Positions 45,404 through 54,357 of a stretch of 64,000 nucleotides of DNA are shown one piece after another; the stretch's first letter is position 1; the number at the start of each line of letters is the position of its first letter. Both the position numbers and the translations under genes were made by a program. The DNA is from Gammaproteobacteria bacterium (GTDB lineage: Bacteria > Pseudomonadota > Gammaproteobacteria > S012-40): positions 147,313 to 211,312 of the forward strand of contig JAOUMY010000004.1 of the NCBI GenBank assembly GCA_029881255.1, given 5' to 3'. A model generated the notes under the pieces. The model worked only from the letters and a program-made list of their open reading frames with translations, searched no databases and was not told the DNA's origin.

Positions 45404-47485
45404 CTATTGATTTTCTATGGTAGTGATTTCAGCTGGTGAGCTTTTTTCTGCTACCGAACTTGGCTTTTCATTGTTATTGCTCGAACCTTTGGACATTTCC
45501 ACTACATTTCCCGGACTGCCATTGGGCTTAGTTTTTTTTTGATCCGTTTCCTGGGTTCTGTTTTGACGGGTTTTCTCGTCATCTGGTGTAGGTTTCTGTC
45601 CTTGAGTATCACGTTTGTTGCGATTGCCACTATGACGGCGTCTGTTGCGACGACCACCACTGCTGTTGTTTCCGCCACGACGCTGACTATTGCCACCTCG
45701 TTCTGCAGGTTGTCCACCCTGCGGTCTATTACCACGGTTGTTGCGACGTTTTCCTTGTTTGCTATCAGATTTGTTGTCTCGAGAGTCTGCGCTATCTTTT
45801 TCACCACCAAAAAGAGCACTAATGAAACGTCCAATCAGGCCCTTGCTCTTGGCTTCCGCTGCTGGCGGCTTTGGTGTTGCAGGTTGAATGCTCTTGACGA
45901 CTGGTTCACTTCGAGTCTGTGTACGTTCAGCTTGTTTGCTTTCCATCAAGGGTGTTTCTTTTTCCTTGATCAACTCGTAAGACGCGCTCTTAATCTCCTG
46001 ATTTGAATCCACCTCAGAGATGCGAATGCGTTCAATATCGTAGTGAGGAGACTCTAGCGCAGGTGTTGGCACTAAGAGTACTGATACCTGCTGTCTTGCT
46101 TCGATGTCACTGATGTGAGGCCGTTTTTCATTGAGAAGATACGTAGCGATATCCAGAGGTAACTTGGCCAGGATTTTCGCGGTGTTTTCCTTCATGGCAT
46201 CTTCTTCAATGATGCGCAAAATCGACAAGGCCAGCGATTCCACGCTGCGTATTTTGCCTTGTCCAGTGCATCTTGGGCAGGTGATCTGACTGTGCTCGCC
46301 CAAAGACGGACGAACTCTTTGTCGAGACATTTCCAATAAACCAAAGCGAGAGATTCGTCCTACCTGTACACGTGCACGGTCCATGCTGAGCGCTTCACGT
46401 AGTCGATTTTCGACCTCACGTTGATTTTTGACCGGTGTCATATCGATAAAGTCGATAACGATAAGCCCACCGAGATCACGTAAACGAAGCTGGCGAGCAA
46501 TTTCATCAGCCGCTTCCAGGTTGGTGTTCAAGGCAGTTTCTTCGATGTCTCCACCTTTGGTGGCCCTGGCGGAGTTGATATCGATAGAGAGTAAGGCCTC
46601 GGTATGATCGATGACCAGTGAACCACCAGAGGGCAGTTGCACTTCTCGCCTAAAAGCTGTTTCTATCTGGCTTTCGATCTGATAACGGGTAAAAAGCGGT
46701 ATAGGATCATCATAAAGCTGAATCTTCGAGAGATTATGAGGCATTACCTGAGCCATAAACTCTTTGGCTTGTTCAAATGTAGGTTTATGATCGATCAGAA
46801 TTTCGCTGATGTCTTTGCGCAGATAGTCGCGAATCGCGCGAATTATGATATTGCTTTCCTGATAAATCAGAAAAGGAGCGGAACGTTCTTGCGCGGCTTT
46901 TTCAATTGCAGACCAAAGTTGTAGCAGATAATCTAAATCCCATTGCAACTCTTCCGGACTTTTGCCAACGCCGGCCGTACGTACGATAAGCCCCATGTTC
47001 TCGGGTATTTCAAGCTGCGACATGGATTCACGAATCTCATTGCGGTCAGCACCTTCAATACGTCTTGAAACGCCACCGGCACGAGGATTATTTGGCATTA
47101 GTACCAGGTAGCGACCCGCCAGACTGATAAATGTGGTGAGTGCAGCGCCTTTATTGCCACGCTCTTCCTTATCAACTTGAATGACAAGCTCCTGACCTTC
47201 TTCAAGCACTTCCTTAATATTTGGGCGTGAGCCGCCTTCTAAGGGAGTTTTGAAATAGTGTCTGGAGACTTCTTTGAGTGGCAAAAAACCGTGACGTTCA
47301 GCACCGTAGTCGACGAAAGCCGCTTCAAGACTGGGCTCAATGCGAGTAATCCGTCCTTTGTATATATTCGACTTTTTTTGTTCGCGAGTGGTAGTTTCGA
47401 TATCCAGGTCGTAGAGTTTTTGGCCATCTACAAGGGCCACGCGCAACTCTTCTTTTTGAGTTGCGTTAAACAGCATTCTCTTCAT
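45404..47485 (-). CDS. rne: Ribonuclease E
   Basis: Endoribonuclease for mRNA decay and rRNA/tRNA processing at the inner membrane. Of 693 residues, the first 510 or so form the catalytic half: S1 domain ([21 protein letters not shown]), the catalytic site [15 protein letters not shown] and VIDFIDM, and the zinc link CPRCTGQGK. The C-terminal 180 residues are basic and low-complexity, rich in R, N, G and Q, and correspond to the RNA-binding scaffold. It is much shorter than E. coli RNase E (1061 residues), so the degradosome scaffold is reduced. The first residues [17 protein letters not shown] are typical. rluC is divergent. Confidence 0.96.
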   Translation of the reverse strand: MKRMLFNATQKEELRVALVDGQKLYDLDIETTTREQKKSNIYKGRITRIEPSLEAAFVDYGAERHGFLPLKEVSRHYFKTPLEGGSRPNIKEVLEEGQELVIQVDKEERGNKGAALTTFISLAGRYLVLMPNNPRAGGVSRRIEGADRNEIRESMSQLEIPENMGLIVRTAGVGKSPEELQWDLDYLLQLWSAIEKAAQERSAPFLIYQESNIIIRAIRDYLRKDISEILIDHKPTFEQAKEFMAQVMPHNLSKIQLYDDPIPLFTRYQIESQIETAFRREVQLPSGGSLVIDHTEALLSIDINSARATKGGDIEETALNTNLEAADEIARQLRLRDLGGLIVIDFIDMTPVKNQREVENRLREALSMDRARVQVGRISRFGLLEMSRQRVRPSLGEHSQITCPRCTGQGKIRSVESLALSILRIIEEDAMKENTAKILAKLPLDIATYLLNEKRPHISDIEARQQVSVLLVPTPALESPHYDIERIRISEVDSNQEIKSASYELIKEKETPLMESKQAERTQTRSEPVVKSIQPATPKPPAAEAKSKGLIGRFISALFGGEKDSADSRDNKSDSKQGKRRNNRGNRPQGGQPAERGGNSQRRGGNNSSGGRRNRRRHSGNRNKRDTQGQKPTPDDEKTRQNRTQETDQKKTKPNGSPGNVVEMSKGSSNNNEKPSSVAEKSSPAEITTIENQ

Positions 47486-47950
47486 ATAACTTTCTCATTG
47501 CTCTAGTACTTAAACGCAGAGCGAGAGATGCTACGACAACCGGTGTTTTGGTAGCGATGTTATACCTTTTTTACTTCGCCACTGGTCTCCACTTCGGAGT
47601 ACCAACACTGTGTTGTTCTGCATCCCCATTGTCACCCGCTTGGAGGGGGGTGTTATGTTTTTTCGTTTGCTGCGGTTAAGTAACGTTTCAACCGGTTGGC
47701 CTTCCCCTTAAGGGGAACACCGTAAATATTTTTACGCCCTCTTTCGTAGAGGTGTGAAATCGTATTCCAAATTTTTCTGTTACAATGTGGGCCTTTACGG
47801 CCTTCGCCTGCGCGAGGTTTACGCATTGGCAGACTTGGCGTCAGTCCCCCTATATACGTTTTTTTCAGCCAATACACAAGCATAGACTCGAAAATTTTAG
47901 CGTAATCGCAAAAATACCACTCTATCGTTTACTAACATATTGAATAGCCG
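47486..47950. other. 465-base divergent leader between rne and rluC
   Basis: Long non-coding region. On the minus strand it would form the 5' leader of rne, which in E. coli is an autoregulatory structure of similar length. Two neighbouring perfect palindromes are present, CAACCGGTTG (47689-47698) and TTCCCCTTAAGGGGAA (47702-47717), and CACCC/GGGTG arms lie near 47634-47653. No ORF with a credible start was seen. Confidence 0.6.
47702..47717. repeat. Perfect 16-base palindrome in the rne leader
   Basis: TTCCCCTTAAGGGGAA reads identically on both strands, so an RNA from either strand would form a tight stem with a TTAA loop. A hairpin of the rne leader or a dimeric protein site are equally possible. 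Confidence 0.7.
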
Positions 47951-48910
47951 ATGAATAAATCCACCAAACCAGACACATTCAGTGTTCGAATAGTATCTAT
48001 CGACGACCAGCATCAGGGACAGAGAATTGATAATTTTCTGACTACCCTGTTAAAAGGCGTTCCCAAAACTTATATATACCGCATACTCCGTAAGGGTGAA
48101 GTGCGTGTCAACAAAGGGCGGGTAAAGCCTGAGTATCGACTCAATACTGGTGATCAGGTAAGAATTCCCCCGGTCAGGACCAGCGCTGCAAATACTGGCC
48201 CGTCTCCAGACAATCCGGTATTGCGTCGACTTGAGAACAGTATTTTATATGAAGATGGCGATGTTATTGTCTTGAATAAGCCTGCTGGAATTGCGGTACA
48301 TGGTGGCAGTGGTGTGGATTTCGGGGTGATCGAGGGTATGCGTGTTCTTTTTCCTAAAGCCAAGCGACTGGAGCTTGTACACAGATTAGACCGTGATACA
48401 TCAGGGTGTCTGCTATTGGCGAAAAAGGCCAGTATTTTGAAGTCACTTCATGAGCAAATTCGAAGTGGGGCCATGAAAAAACACTATCAGGCCTTGGTGG
48501 TAGGTCGTTTGGAAAGAGCTATCGACAAAGTCGACGTGCCGTTAAAGAAATTTGTCGCGAAAAACGGTGAGCGCTTTGTCAAAGTGGATCGTGAAGGAAA
48601 ATCGGCGACGACGCTGGTGAAAGTGGAAAGGCTATTTCACCATGCAAGCCTGCTTTCACTTGAATTGCTAACCGGACGGACCCACCAAATAAGGGTACAC
48701 TGTGCCCATATTGGTCACCCCATCATTGGTGACGAAAAATACGGAGACGAGCAGTACAATCAGCAAAGTCGCACGAAAGGAATCAAAAGACTTTGTCTTC
48801 ACGCGCGACGGCTTCAATTTTCAATTCCGGGAAAAGATAAGGTTATCGACATCGTCGCCCCATTGGACAATGCTTTTCAAGCGGCTATTGCCACACTGGA
48901 GAAAGAGTGA
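47951..48910 (+). CDS. rluC: 23S rRNA pseudouridine synthase (RluC type)
   Basis: 319-residue enzyme that isomerises uridines in 23S rRNA (955, 2504 and 2580 in E. coli). An N-terminal S4 RNA-binding domain (QGQRIDNFLTTLLKGVPKTYIYRIL) is followed by the catalytic domain with the aspartate motif LVHRLDRDTSGCLLLAKK and LLTGRTHQIRVH. It is divergent from rne as in many gammaproteobacteria. It overlaps the next gene by 4 bases. Confidence 0.96.
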   Translation: MNKSTKPDTFSVRIVSIDDQHQGQRIDNFLTTLLKGVPKTYIYRILRKGEVRVNKGRVKPEYRLNTGDQVRIPPVRTSAANTGPSPDNPVLRRLENSILYEDGDVIVLNKPAGIAVHGGSGVDFGVIEGMRVLFPKAKRLELVHRLDRDTSGCLLLAKKASILKSLHEQIRSGAMKKHYQALVVGRLERAIDKVDVPLKKFVAKNGERFVKVDREGKSATTLVKVERLFHHASLLSLELLTGRTHQIRVHCAHIGHPIIGDEKYGDEQYNQQSRTKGIKRLCLHARRLQFSIPGKDKVIDIVAPLDNAFQAAIATLEKE

Positions 48911-49569
48911 ATTTGCCTTACAAAATGTTGGTGTTTGATTGGGATGGTACCTTGATGGATTCCCAGGCGGAAATTGTCTACTGCTTCCAGTCTGCAGCAA
49001 AGGATTTGAAACTCGCGGTTCCGCCAACCGAGGAGATACATAAAATCATCGGGATCGGTATGCAATTCGCTGTAAGAGCCATTTTTCCAGGCGTTCAAAG
49101 TGACGAGGGGATAAACGCTATCATCGAACGCTATCGACATTACTACTTTCATCCGGAAAAGGTTCAGTCGGAACTGTTTGAGGGTATTTACGACATGCTG
49201 ATTGACCTAGAGAGCCAGGGATATCTGTTGGGGGTGGCAACCAGTAAAGGCAGGCGGGGACTGGATGAGTCGCTTGAACGAACGAGACTAAACAAGGTTT
49301 TTCATGTTACGCGATGTATCGATGAGGCACAGTCGAAACCGCATCCGCAAATGTTGCTGGATGCTATCGATATGCTTGGTGTAGAGCGTGACGAAGCGTT
49401 GATGATAGGCGATACGGAATTTGATTTGCAAATGGCAAACAATGCCGGTGTGCATGGTTTAGGTGTAAAATGCGGCGCACATCCGGAGGAACGACTGCGT
49501 GATTGTAAGCCTGTTGATATACTGGAGCATACCCGTGAAGTATCGGATTGGTTGCTGCGTAAAGGATAG
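48907..49569 (+). CDS. HAD-superfamily hydrolase (phosphoglycolate phosphatase-like)
   Basis: 220-residue phosphatase with the nucleophile motif VFDWDGTLMDSQ (two aspartates), TSKGRRGLDE and the metal-binding MIGDTEFDLQMANNAGVHGLGV. The cap domain is of the small helical type. It overlaps rluC by 4 bases and is 3 bases from sppA; the same HAD gene stands between rluC and sppA in Pseudomonas. Substrate unknown. Confidence 0.92.
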   Translation: MNLPYKMLVFDWDGTLMDSQAEIVYCFQSAAKDLKLAVPPTEEIHKIIGIGMQFAVRAIFPGVQSDEGINAIIERYRHYYFHPEKVQSELFEGIYDMLIDLESQGYLLGVATSKGRRGLDESLERTRLNKVFHVTRCIDEAQSKPHPQMLLDAIDMLGVERDEALMIGDTEFDLQMANNAGVHGLGVKCGAHPEERLRDCKPVDILEHTREVSDWLLRKG

Positions 49570-49572
49570 AGT

Positions 49573-50697
49573 ATGAATGATAAAAAAGATGATCAAACGC
49601 AAATTGATGGCGACGATTCCAATGTGGATAAAAATTCGATGAAACAGGAAGATACCCCTGTTGCCAGCGATAGCCTTGAATCAGCGGATCCCTGGACGCG
49701 GGAGTCCTCACCTGAGGTAAAGGCAACAACATCATCTAACGTTGATGAACTCTCGGCGGAAGGCGAGAGATCAAACAACTGGCAACAAGATTTGATCAAT
49801 AGACTGGCATTTGCCTCGTTAAACGAGCAAAGACGGAATCGTCGCTGGGGCGTTTTTTTCAAGTCGTTGTTGTTTGTATATCTGTTTAGTTTGTTATTTC
49901 TCTTTTCTCCGTCAGAGACCGGTGAAATTAACCTGGCCCCGCATACTGCAGTGATAGAGATTAAAGGGGTGATCAGCGACGATCAATTTGCCAGTGCGGA
50001 CAATATTGTTAGCGGTCTTCGCGCGGCATTTAAAAACAAAAATTCACATGGCGTGATTTTGCGCATAAATAGTCCTGGTGGTAGTCCGGTCCAATCCGGC
50101 TACGTGTATGACGAAATTGTCAGACTGCGCAAAGAATATCCGAATAAGCCGCTCTATGCGGTCGTTACGGATATGGCGGCATCGGGAGCTTATTACATCG
50201 CGGCGGCCGCCGATGAAATCTATGCAGACAAAGCCAGCATGGTGGGGTCTATTGGCGTGATTACCGGTGGATACGGTTTCGTAGAGGCCATGAAAAAGCT
50301 CGGCATTGAGAGACGTGTGCTCACTGCGGGAGAAAACAAGGCATTCCTCGATCCGTTCTCACCATTGCAAAAAAGTCATAAAGACCATATGGAAAAAATG
50401 CTTGCCAATGTCCATGAGCAATTCATCACCGCGGTCAAAAAAGGGAGAGGCGAACGCATCAAGGATGACTCAAGAATATTCAGTGGGCTCATCTGGTCTG
50501 GCGAACAATCAATTGATTTGGGTTTGATCGACGGTTTGGGAAGTACCAGTCAGGTCGCGAGAGAAATTATTGGGGAAGAAAAAATCGTGGATTATACGGT
50601 AAGACCCAGTTATATCGATCGTTTTGCTGAGCGTATCGGCGTGACGGTATCACAAATGCTTTACTCTGTTTTGAACAAGGGTTTTGAGCTTAACTAA
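49573..50697 (+). CDS. sppA: Signal peptide peptidase SppA (short form)
   Basis: 374-residue inner-membrane serine protease that degrades cleaved signal peptides. An acidic, low-complexity cytoplasmic N-terminus (about 90 residues) precedes a single span (FFKSLLFVYLFSLLFLF). The catalytic domain includes LRINSPGGSP, the nucleophile in VTDMAASGAYYIAAAADEI and SMVGSIGVITGGYG; a lysine downstream (GENKAFLDPF) is the probable base. Length fits the single-domain SppA class. Hairpin at 50705. Confidence 0.93.
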   Translation: MNDKKDDQTQIDGDDSNVDKNSMKQEDTPVASDSLESADPWTRESSPEVKATTSSNVDELSAEGERSNNWQQDLINRLAFASLNEQRRNRRWGVFFKSLLFVYLFSLLFLFSPSETGEINLAPHTAVIEIKGVISDDQFASADNIVSGLRAAFKNKNSHGVILRINSPGGSPVQSGYVYDEIVRLRKEYPNKPLYAVVTDMAASGAYYIAAAADEIYADKASMVGSIGVITGGYGFVEAMKKLGIERRVLTAGENKAFLDPFSPLQKSHKDHMEKMLANVHEQFITAVKKGRGERIKDDSRIFSGLIWSGEQSIDLGLIDGLGSTSQVAREIIGEEKIVDYTVRPSYIDRFAERIGVTVSQMLYSVLNKGFELN

Positions 50698-50704
50698 ACA
50701 GGTC

Positions 50705-50734
50705 GCGCAGAGGAGACCTAAGCATCCTCTGCGC
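50705..50734. repeat. Inverted repeat after sppA
   Basis: Perfect ten-base arms GCGCAGAGGA (50705-50714) and TCCTCTGCGC (50725-50734), 7 bases after the sppA stop. AAAATG follows on the plus strand, with no T-run on either strand, so it probably protects or attenuates the transcript rather than acting as a full intrinsic terminator. Confidence 0.75.
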
Positions 50735-50924
50735 AAAATGTCATAATGTGTTGGCGACAGATCGCCCACACGCAATTCACTGCATGTCAATTGTGAACTG
50801 ACAAGTTCACTGCTTTTGTCTTTCAACGCTTGCTTGAATTCTATTAATTCCTTTCCGTATTTGGGCTGGCGAAATATAGTCGTTTTCATCAATTGAAAAT
50901 TCTTATCGAGATAAGCAACGATCG

Positions 50925-50940
50925 TGTGGCCCAGGCCACA
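50925..50940. promoter_or_regulatory. Palindrome upstream of the DsrC-like gene
   Basis: TGTGGCC-CA-GGCCACA: seven-base arms with a two-base centre, about 140 bases before the DsrC-like start. The symmetry suits a dimeric regulator, but I do not recognise the site. Confidence 0.35.
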
Positions 50941-51078
50941 AATCAGGCATGTGTTTCGACTATGCTTTAGAAAATAACTGCTACACTTAAATTTAGTAGG
51001 CAGTTAAACGAATAATATTGGATTTGAACAAATCATATTTTTAATCAATGATGTTTTGTAGTGACAAAGGAAACCTTT

Positions 51079-51441
51079 ATGCAAAACAGAGATTATGAAG
51101 TTGTAAAGCCAGGGTTTATTTTTAATACTAATCCCGACTTCCCTCATGCGCCACCCGATTGGGATCGCGATCAAGCGATAGAAGTGGCGAGGAATCTTGC
51201 ATTGGAGATGAGCGAGGGGCATTGGGAAATTGTGCGTGCACTGCAGGAATTCTACGCTAGTCATGAGCGAATTCGGGTTAGAGAGCTACTAGATGCTCTG
51301 GATGAGCGTTTTCATTTCAAGGGAGGCGCTCGTTATTTGCTGCAAATGTTCCCTGGCGGTCCGTTGAATCAAGGTTGCCAAATTGCCGGGCTTACCGCGC
51401 CTTTGGGCAATGTGGACAAGGCGTACGGAACGGTGCGTTAA
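51079..51441 (+). CDS. DsrC/TusE-family sulfur-relay-like protein lacking the terminal cysteine
   Basis: 120-residue protein starting at MQNRDYEV, with AAAGGAAA upstream (a GTG at 51061 is possible). The family core is clear: PDFPHAPPDWDRDQAIEVARN, LREFY-like LQEFYASHERIRVRELL, YLLQMFPGGPLNQGCQIAGL. DsrC has two reactive cysteines near its C-terminus, 11 residues apart. Here the first is kept (Cys100), but the second position is Asn111, and the chain continues nine residues beyond it. It may be a structural or regulatory paralogue that cannot form the cysteine trisulfide or disulfide of DsrC. No dsrAB or tusBCD neighbours. Confidence 0.86.
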   Translation: MQNRDYEVVKPGFIFNTNPDFPHAPPDWDRDQAIEVARNLALEMSEGHWEIVRALQEFYASHERIRVRELLDALDERFHFKGGARYLLQMFPGGPLNQGCQIAGLTAPLGNVDKAYGTVR

Positions 51442-51454
51442 AGACAGGAATGTT

Positions 51455-52834
51455 TCAACATTCGGTTATGCTAACCGCTAGGCCGCCAAGAGAGGTCTCT
51501 TTGAATTTGTGAGACATTTCCAAACCGGTTTGTTTCATGGCTGCTATGCAATTGTCGAGTGACACAAAGTGACGTCCATCACTATGCAATGCCAGGGAAG
51601 CTGCAGTATAAGCCTTTACTGCACCAAAACCATTGCGCTCAATACAGGGGATCTGCACTAATCCCTGTACGGGGTCGCAAGTCATTCCAAGATGATGTTC
51701 AAGCGCAATTTCTGCCGCGTTTTCTATTTGCTCTGGGTTGCCACCTCGAATAGCGCACAAGCCTGCGGCGGCCATTGCTGCTGCAGAGCCAATCTCTCCC
51801 TGACATCCAACTTCGGCTCCAGATATAGAGCTTCGGTGTTTGATAATGCCACCGATTGCAGCGGCAGTAAGAAGAAATTCGTGAATTTGTCTTTGTTGGA
51901 TATGATGGTGTTTGAGTTCGTAATACAAAATTGCAGGAATTACCCCAGCTGCACCATTTGTCGGTGCGGTTACCACAGTATTGCCTGCGGCATTTTCTTC
52001 ATTTACTGCCATGGCATAGGCGCATAGCCAGTCAGCGTTTTCCGCTTGTTTAGGTGAGGATAGCAACTGTTCATGAAGTCGCGCGGCGCGTCGTTCTAAA
52101 TTGAGGCCACCTGGTAAGTTCTCTCGATGGCGTAAACCATTTAACATGCAGGTGTGCATGGTATTCCAAATGCGATCAAGCCCACGCGAAACCGTGTCCG
52201 AATTTAATCGGGCGAGTTCATTTTCCCATTTCATTTGGGCAATGGTTTTTCCGCTGTCTTTTGCCATTTTCAACATGCTGTTCGCTGAATCAAAGCCAAA
52301 TGGAGAGAGCGGTTCGGTATGATAGCTAAGCGGTGCCTGGATATTGTCAATTTCCTCCAGGGTTTTAATGAAACCGCCACCAATGGAAAAATAGGTCTGG
52401 CTAATCAGCGTTTTCTCCTCTGCAGACAATAATTCAAATATCAAACCATTAGGATGTTGGGGGAGTGTCGGCCCAGTATCAAATATAATTTGGCTTTGGG
52501 GCTCAAAATGTATTGAATGTGTTTTTGAAAGCGAAACAGAGGTATGTTGAGCAAGTGTATCGTATATATCCTGAATGTTTTGTCCTGCCAGCGTCTCAGG
52601 CAAGTAACCATGTACGCCGAATATTATCGCTTTATCACTGCCATGGCCTTTGCCTGTATAGGCAAGCGATCCTTTTAGGGTACAGCGCAGTGATAATGAT
52701 TCCGTCTGTGGTAAGTGATCGACGGCAAGCTTACATTGTGTAATGAATGCGGCAGCGGCATTCATGGGGCCCATAGTATGTGAGCTTGAAGGGCCTATTC
52801 CCGGTTTGAATAATTCCAATACGCTGATGAACAC
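51455..52834 (-). CDS. sdaA: L-serine dehydratase (L-serine ammonia-lyase)
   Basis: Deaminates L-serine to pyruvate using a 4Fe-4S cluster. The 459-residue single-chain enzyme has the N-terminal SVLELFKPGIGPSSSHTMGPM, the alpha-domain VTAPTNGAAGVIPAIL and the cluster cysteines in GCQGEIGSAAAMAA and GMTCDPVQGLVQIPCIERN. The size fits E. coli SdaA (454 residues). It converges on the DsrC-like gene with a 13-base gap. Its product, pyruvate, could feed the pyruvate carboxylase genes nearby. Confidence 0.95.
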   Translation of the reverse strand: MFISVLELFKPGIGPSSSHTMGPMNAAAAFITQCKLAVDHLPQTESLSLRCTLKGSLAYTGKGHGSDKAIIFGVHGYLPETLAGQNIQDIYDTLAQHTSVSLSKTHSIHFEPQSQIIFDTGPTLPQHPNGLIFELLSAEEKTLISQTYFSIGGGFIKTLEEIDNIQAPLSYHTEPLSPFGFDSANSMLKMAKDSGKTIAQMKWENELARLNSDTVSRGLDRIWNTMHTCMLNGLRHRENLPGGLNLERRAARLHEQLLSSPKQAENADWLCAYAMAVNEENAAGNTVVTAPTNGAAGVIPAILYYELKHHHIQQRQIHEFLLTAAAIGGIIKHRSSISGAEVGCQGEIGSAAAMAAAGLCAIRGGNPEQIENAAEIALEHHLGMTCDPVQGLVQIPCIERNGFGAVKAYTAASLALHSDGRHFVSLDNCIAAMKQTGLEMSHKFKETSLGGLAVSITEC

Positions 52835-53064
52835 TGAGTGATTCCTGCAGGATTGTGATCGTAGTTTTTATACCTAATCATACATACTGTCGCAATGATT
52901 AAATTTGTTTCAGTACAGAACTCTAAAGCCGACCATGCTATGAATTGATGAACTATCCTGGTGAGGCAATCAGTTCCGAATTAGTACAGCGACGTTGGCG
53001 GCTGGGTTTCCTAAAAAGAGACACTAAACGGCGAGTGTGACGGGGGAAATGCAAACCCGATATT

Positions 53065-53637
53065 CTATTCAGAACTGATTTTTGCGACGCACAATTGTGT
53101 TTTAAGCTGAAAACCGCCAAACATGGATTTGTTTACTTCGAGTTCGCGAGCATAACTGATGCCCTGGACTTTCTGGTGCGTACGCGTTTCACGTTTTATG
53201 AGTTTTGGAATCGTCTCGCGCCACAATGAGGCAAATATATCTTGGCTACTTTGTGTCTGGGTCAGATTTCTTTTTATAAATTGGCAACGCTCCTCTGGAT
53301 ATTTTGGTAAGGAGACGCTTGCCTGTAACCATATGGCCACGCCGTGTTGACCGATAGTTTCAGTTCTAAGCTTCTTTACCTGGCTGATTTCAGCTCGCAG
53401 CTGTTGGGTAAAGTTTAATTCGTTAGACTTTCTCTGATAAACAAATTGAGCCACCTTGGCCTGGTCGCTAAGCATTGCATTAGCAGCTGCCGTGGCAAGT
53501 TCACGGTTGATAGCGGTACCACCTTTGGTCTCGCTATAGCCAAACCCGGTAATAGATTGAGCAGTTACGGGTAGGCTTAACGTTATAGTTAGCAGGATTA
53601 GAAATGCTGTAAAGTAGGTGCGACAGGACAGTTTCAT
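53065..53637 (-). CDS. Hypothetical secreted protein
   Basis: 190-residue protein with a signal peptide (hydrophobic residues 10-25, cleavage after PVTAQ). The mature part begins ITGFGYSETKGGTAINRELATAAANAMLSDQAKVAQFVY, an alternation of alanine-rich helix and strand that resembles the LPP20/flagellar-assembly T-like fold, but I cannot confirm this. Two cysteines (near residues 117 and 184) might form a disulfide. Monocistronic between sdaA and maf. Function unknown. Confidence 0.72.
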   Translation of the reverse strand: MKLSCRTYFTAFLILLTITLSLPVTAQSITGFGYSETKGGTAINRELATAAANAMLSDQAKVAQFVYQRKSNELNFTQQLRAEISQVKKLRTETIGQHGVAIWLQASVSLPKYPEERCQFIKRNLTQTQSSQDIFASLWRETIPKLIKRETRTHQKVQGISYARELEVNKSMFGGFQLKTQLCVAKISSE

Positions 53638-53774
53638 GGTAGTTGCTCTCTGAGTTTAATCGCCATGCGCTTATTGTGTTCTTTTTGACAATTAAGTTTA
53701 TCAGTGATTCAGGTTCGTGTGCGAAAAATGCCAGATAAAAAAAGGGAGGGGGGGAACAGCTTTTAGAGCGGCGT

Positions 53775-54356
53775 TTACAAAACGGCTACATTGAAATTTC
53801 CTAAAATTCGCGTCAAGTGTATTAAAGGCAGACCAATCAGCGCAGTAGGATCATCGCTATGAATGGCGCTGGTGAGAGCTATGCCATAGGCTTCGGATTT
53901 GAAAGATCCTGCACAATTTAGAGCGGGTTCTCTGTTTAGGTAATTATCGATCTGTGACGAAGTCAATGTCCTAAAAGACACCCGTGTGGGAAAGAGTCCA
54001 AATTCAAAATGTTTGGTTTCGTCATCGAAAACACATAACCCAGTTTCAAACACGACGTCTTGTCCGGAAATGAGCGTCAATTGGCGCCTGGCATTTTCGA
54101 TACTTCCCGGCTTACCCAAAATCTGACCATTGCACACCGCGACCTGGTCTCCTGCAATAATCAGCGCACCCGGAAACTGGTTGGCGACGGCCCTGGCCTT
54201 TGCAATGGACAGGCGTTCCACCAGTTGTTGTGGTGTTTCATCTTCTTTCGGTGTTTCATCGATATCTGGCGAACAGCATTCGAATTCAAGATGTAGTCGC
54301 TGGAGTAATTCTCGCCGATAAGGAGAAGAAGAACCCAGGACCAATCTTCGCGCCAT
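53775..54356 (-). CDS. Maf-family nucleoside triphosphate pyrophosphatase (YceF type)
   Basis: 193-residue enzyme that hydrolyses non-canonical or modified nucleotides (7-methyl-GTP in the YceF branch). The start at MARRLVLG is preferred over a TTG five codons upstream. Motifs are LGSSSPYRRELL (the Maf signature), IAGDQVAVCNGQILGKPG and the conserved TSAIHSDDPTALIGLP. It directly follows the oadA-type gene. Its place ahead of yceD-rpmF-plsX matches the E. coli yceF-yceD-rpmF order with two genes inserted. Confidence 0.9.
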   Translation of the reverse strand: MARRLVLGSSSPYRRELLQRLHLEFECCSPDIDETPKEDETPQQLVERLSIAKARAVANQFPGALIIAGDQVAVCNGQILGKPGSIENARRQLTLISGQDVVFETGLCVFDDETKHFEFGLFPTRVSFRTLTSSQIDNYLNREPALNCAGSFKSEAYGIALTSAIHSDDPTALIGLPLIHLTRILGNFNVAVL

Positions 54357-54357
54357 T

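Larger units (their letters stand above)
50698..51078. other. Interval between sppA and the DsrC-like gene
   Basis: It holds the 10-base inverted repeat, a perfect two-arm palindrome at 50925-50940 and AT-rich DNA before the DsrC-like gene. An 80-codon minus-strand frame (50650-50892) crosses the hairpin and lacks a ribosome-binding site. Confidence 0.5.

Noticed and set aside
50650-50892. An 80-codon minus-strand open frame starting MMKTTIFRQPKYGKEL
   Set aside because: It overlaps the end of sppA by 48 bases, runs through the 10-base inverted repeat and has no ribosome-binding site. Its first 50 residues look protein-like, so conservation in relatives would change my mind.
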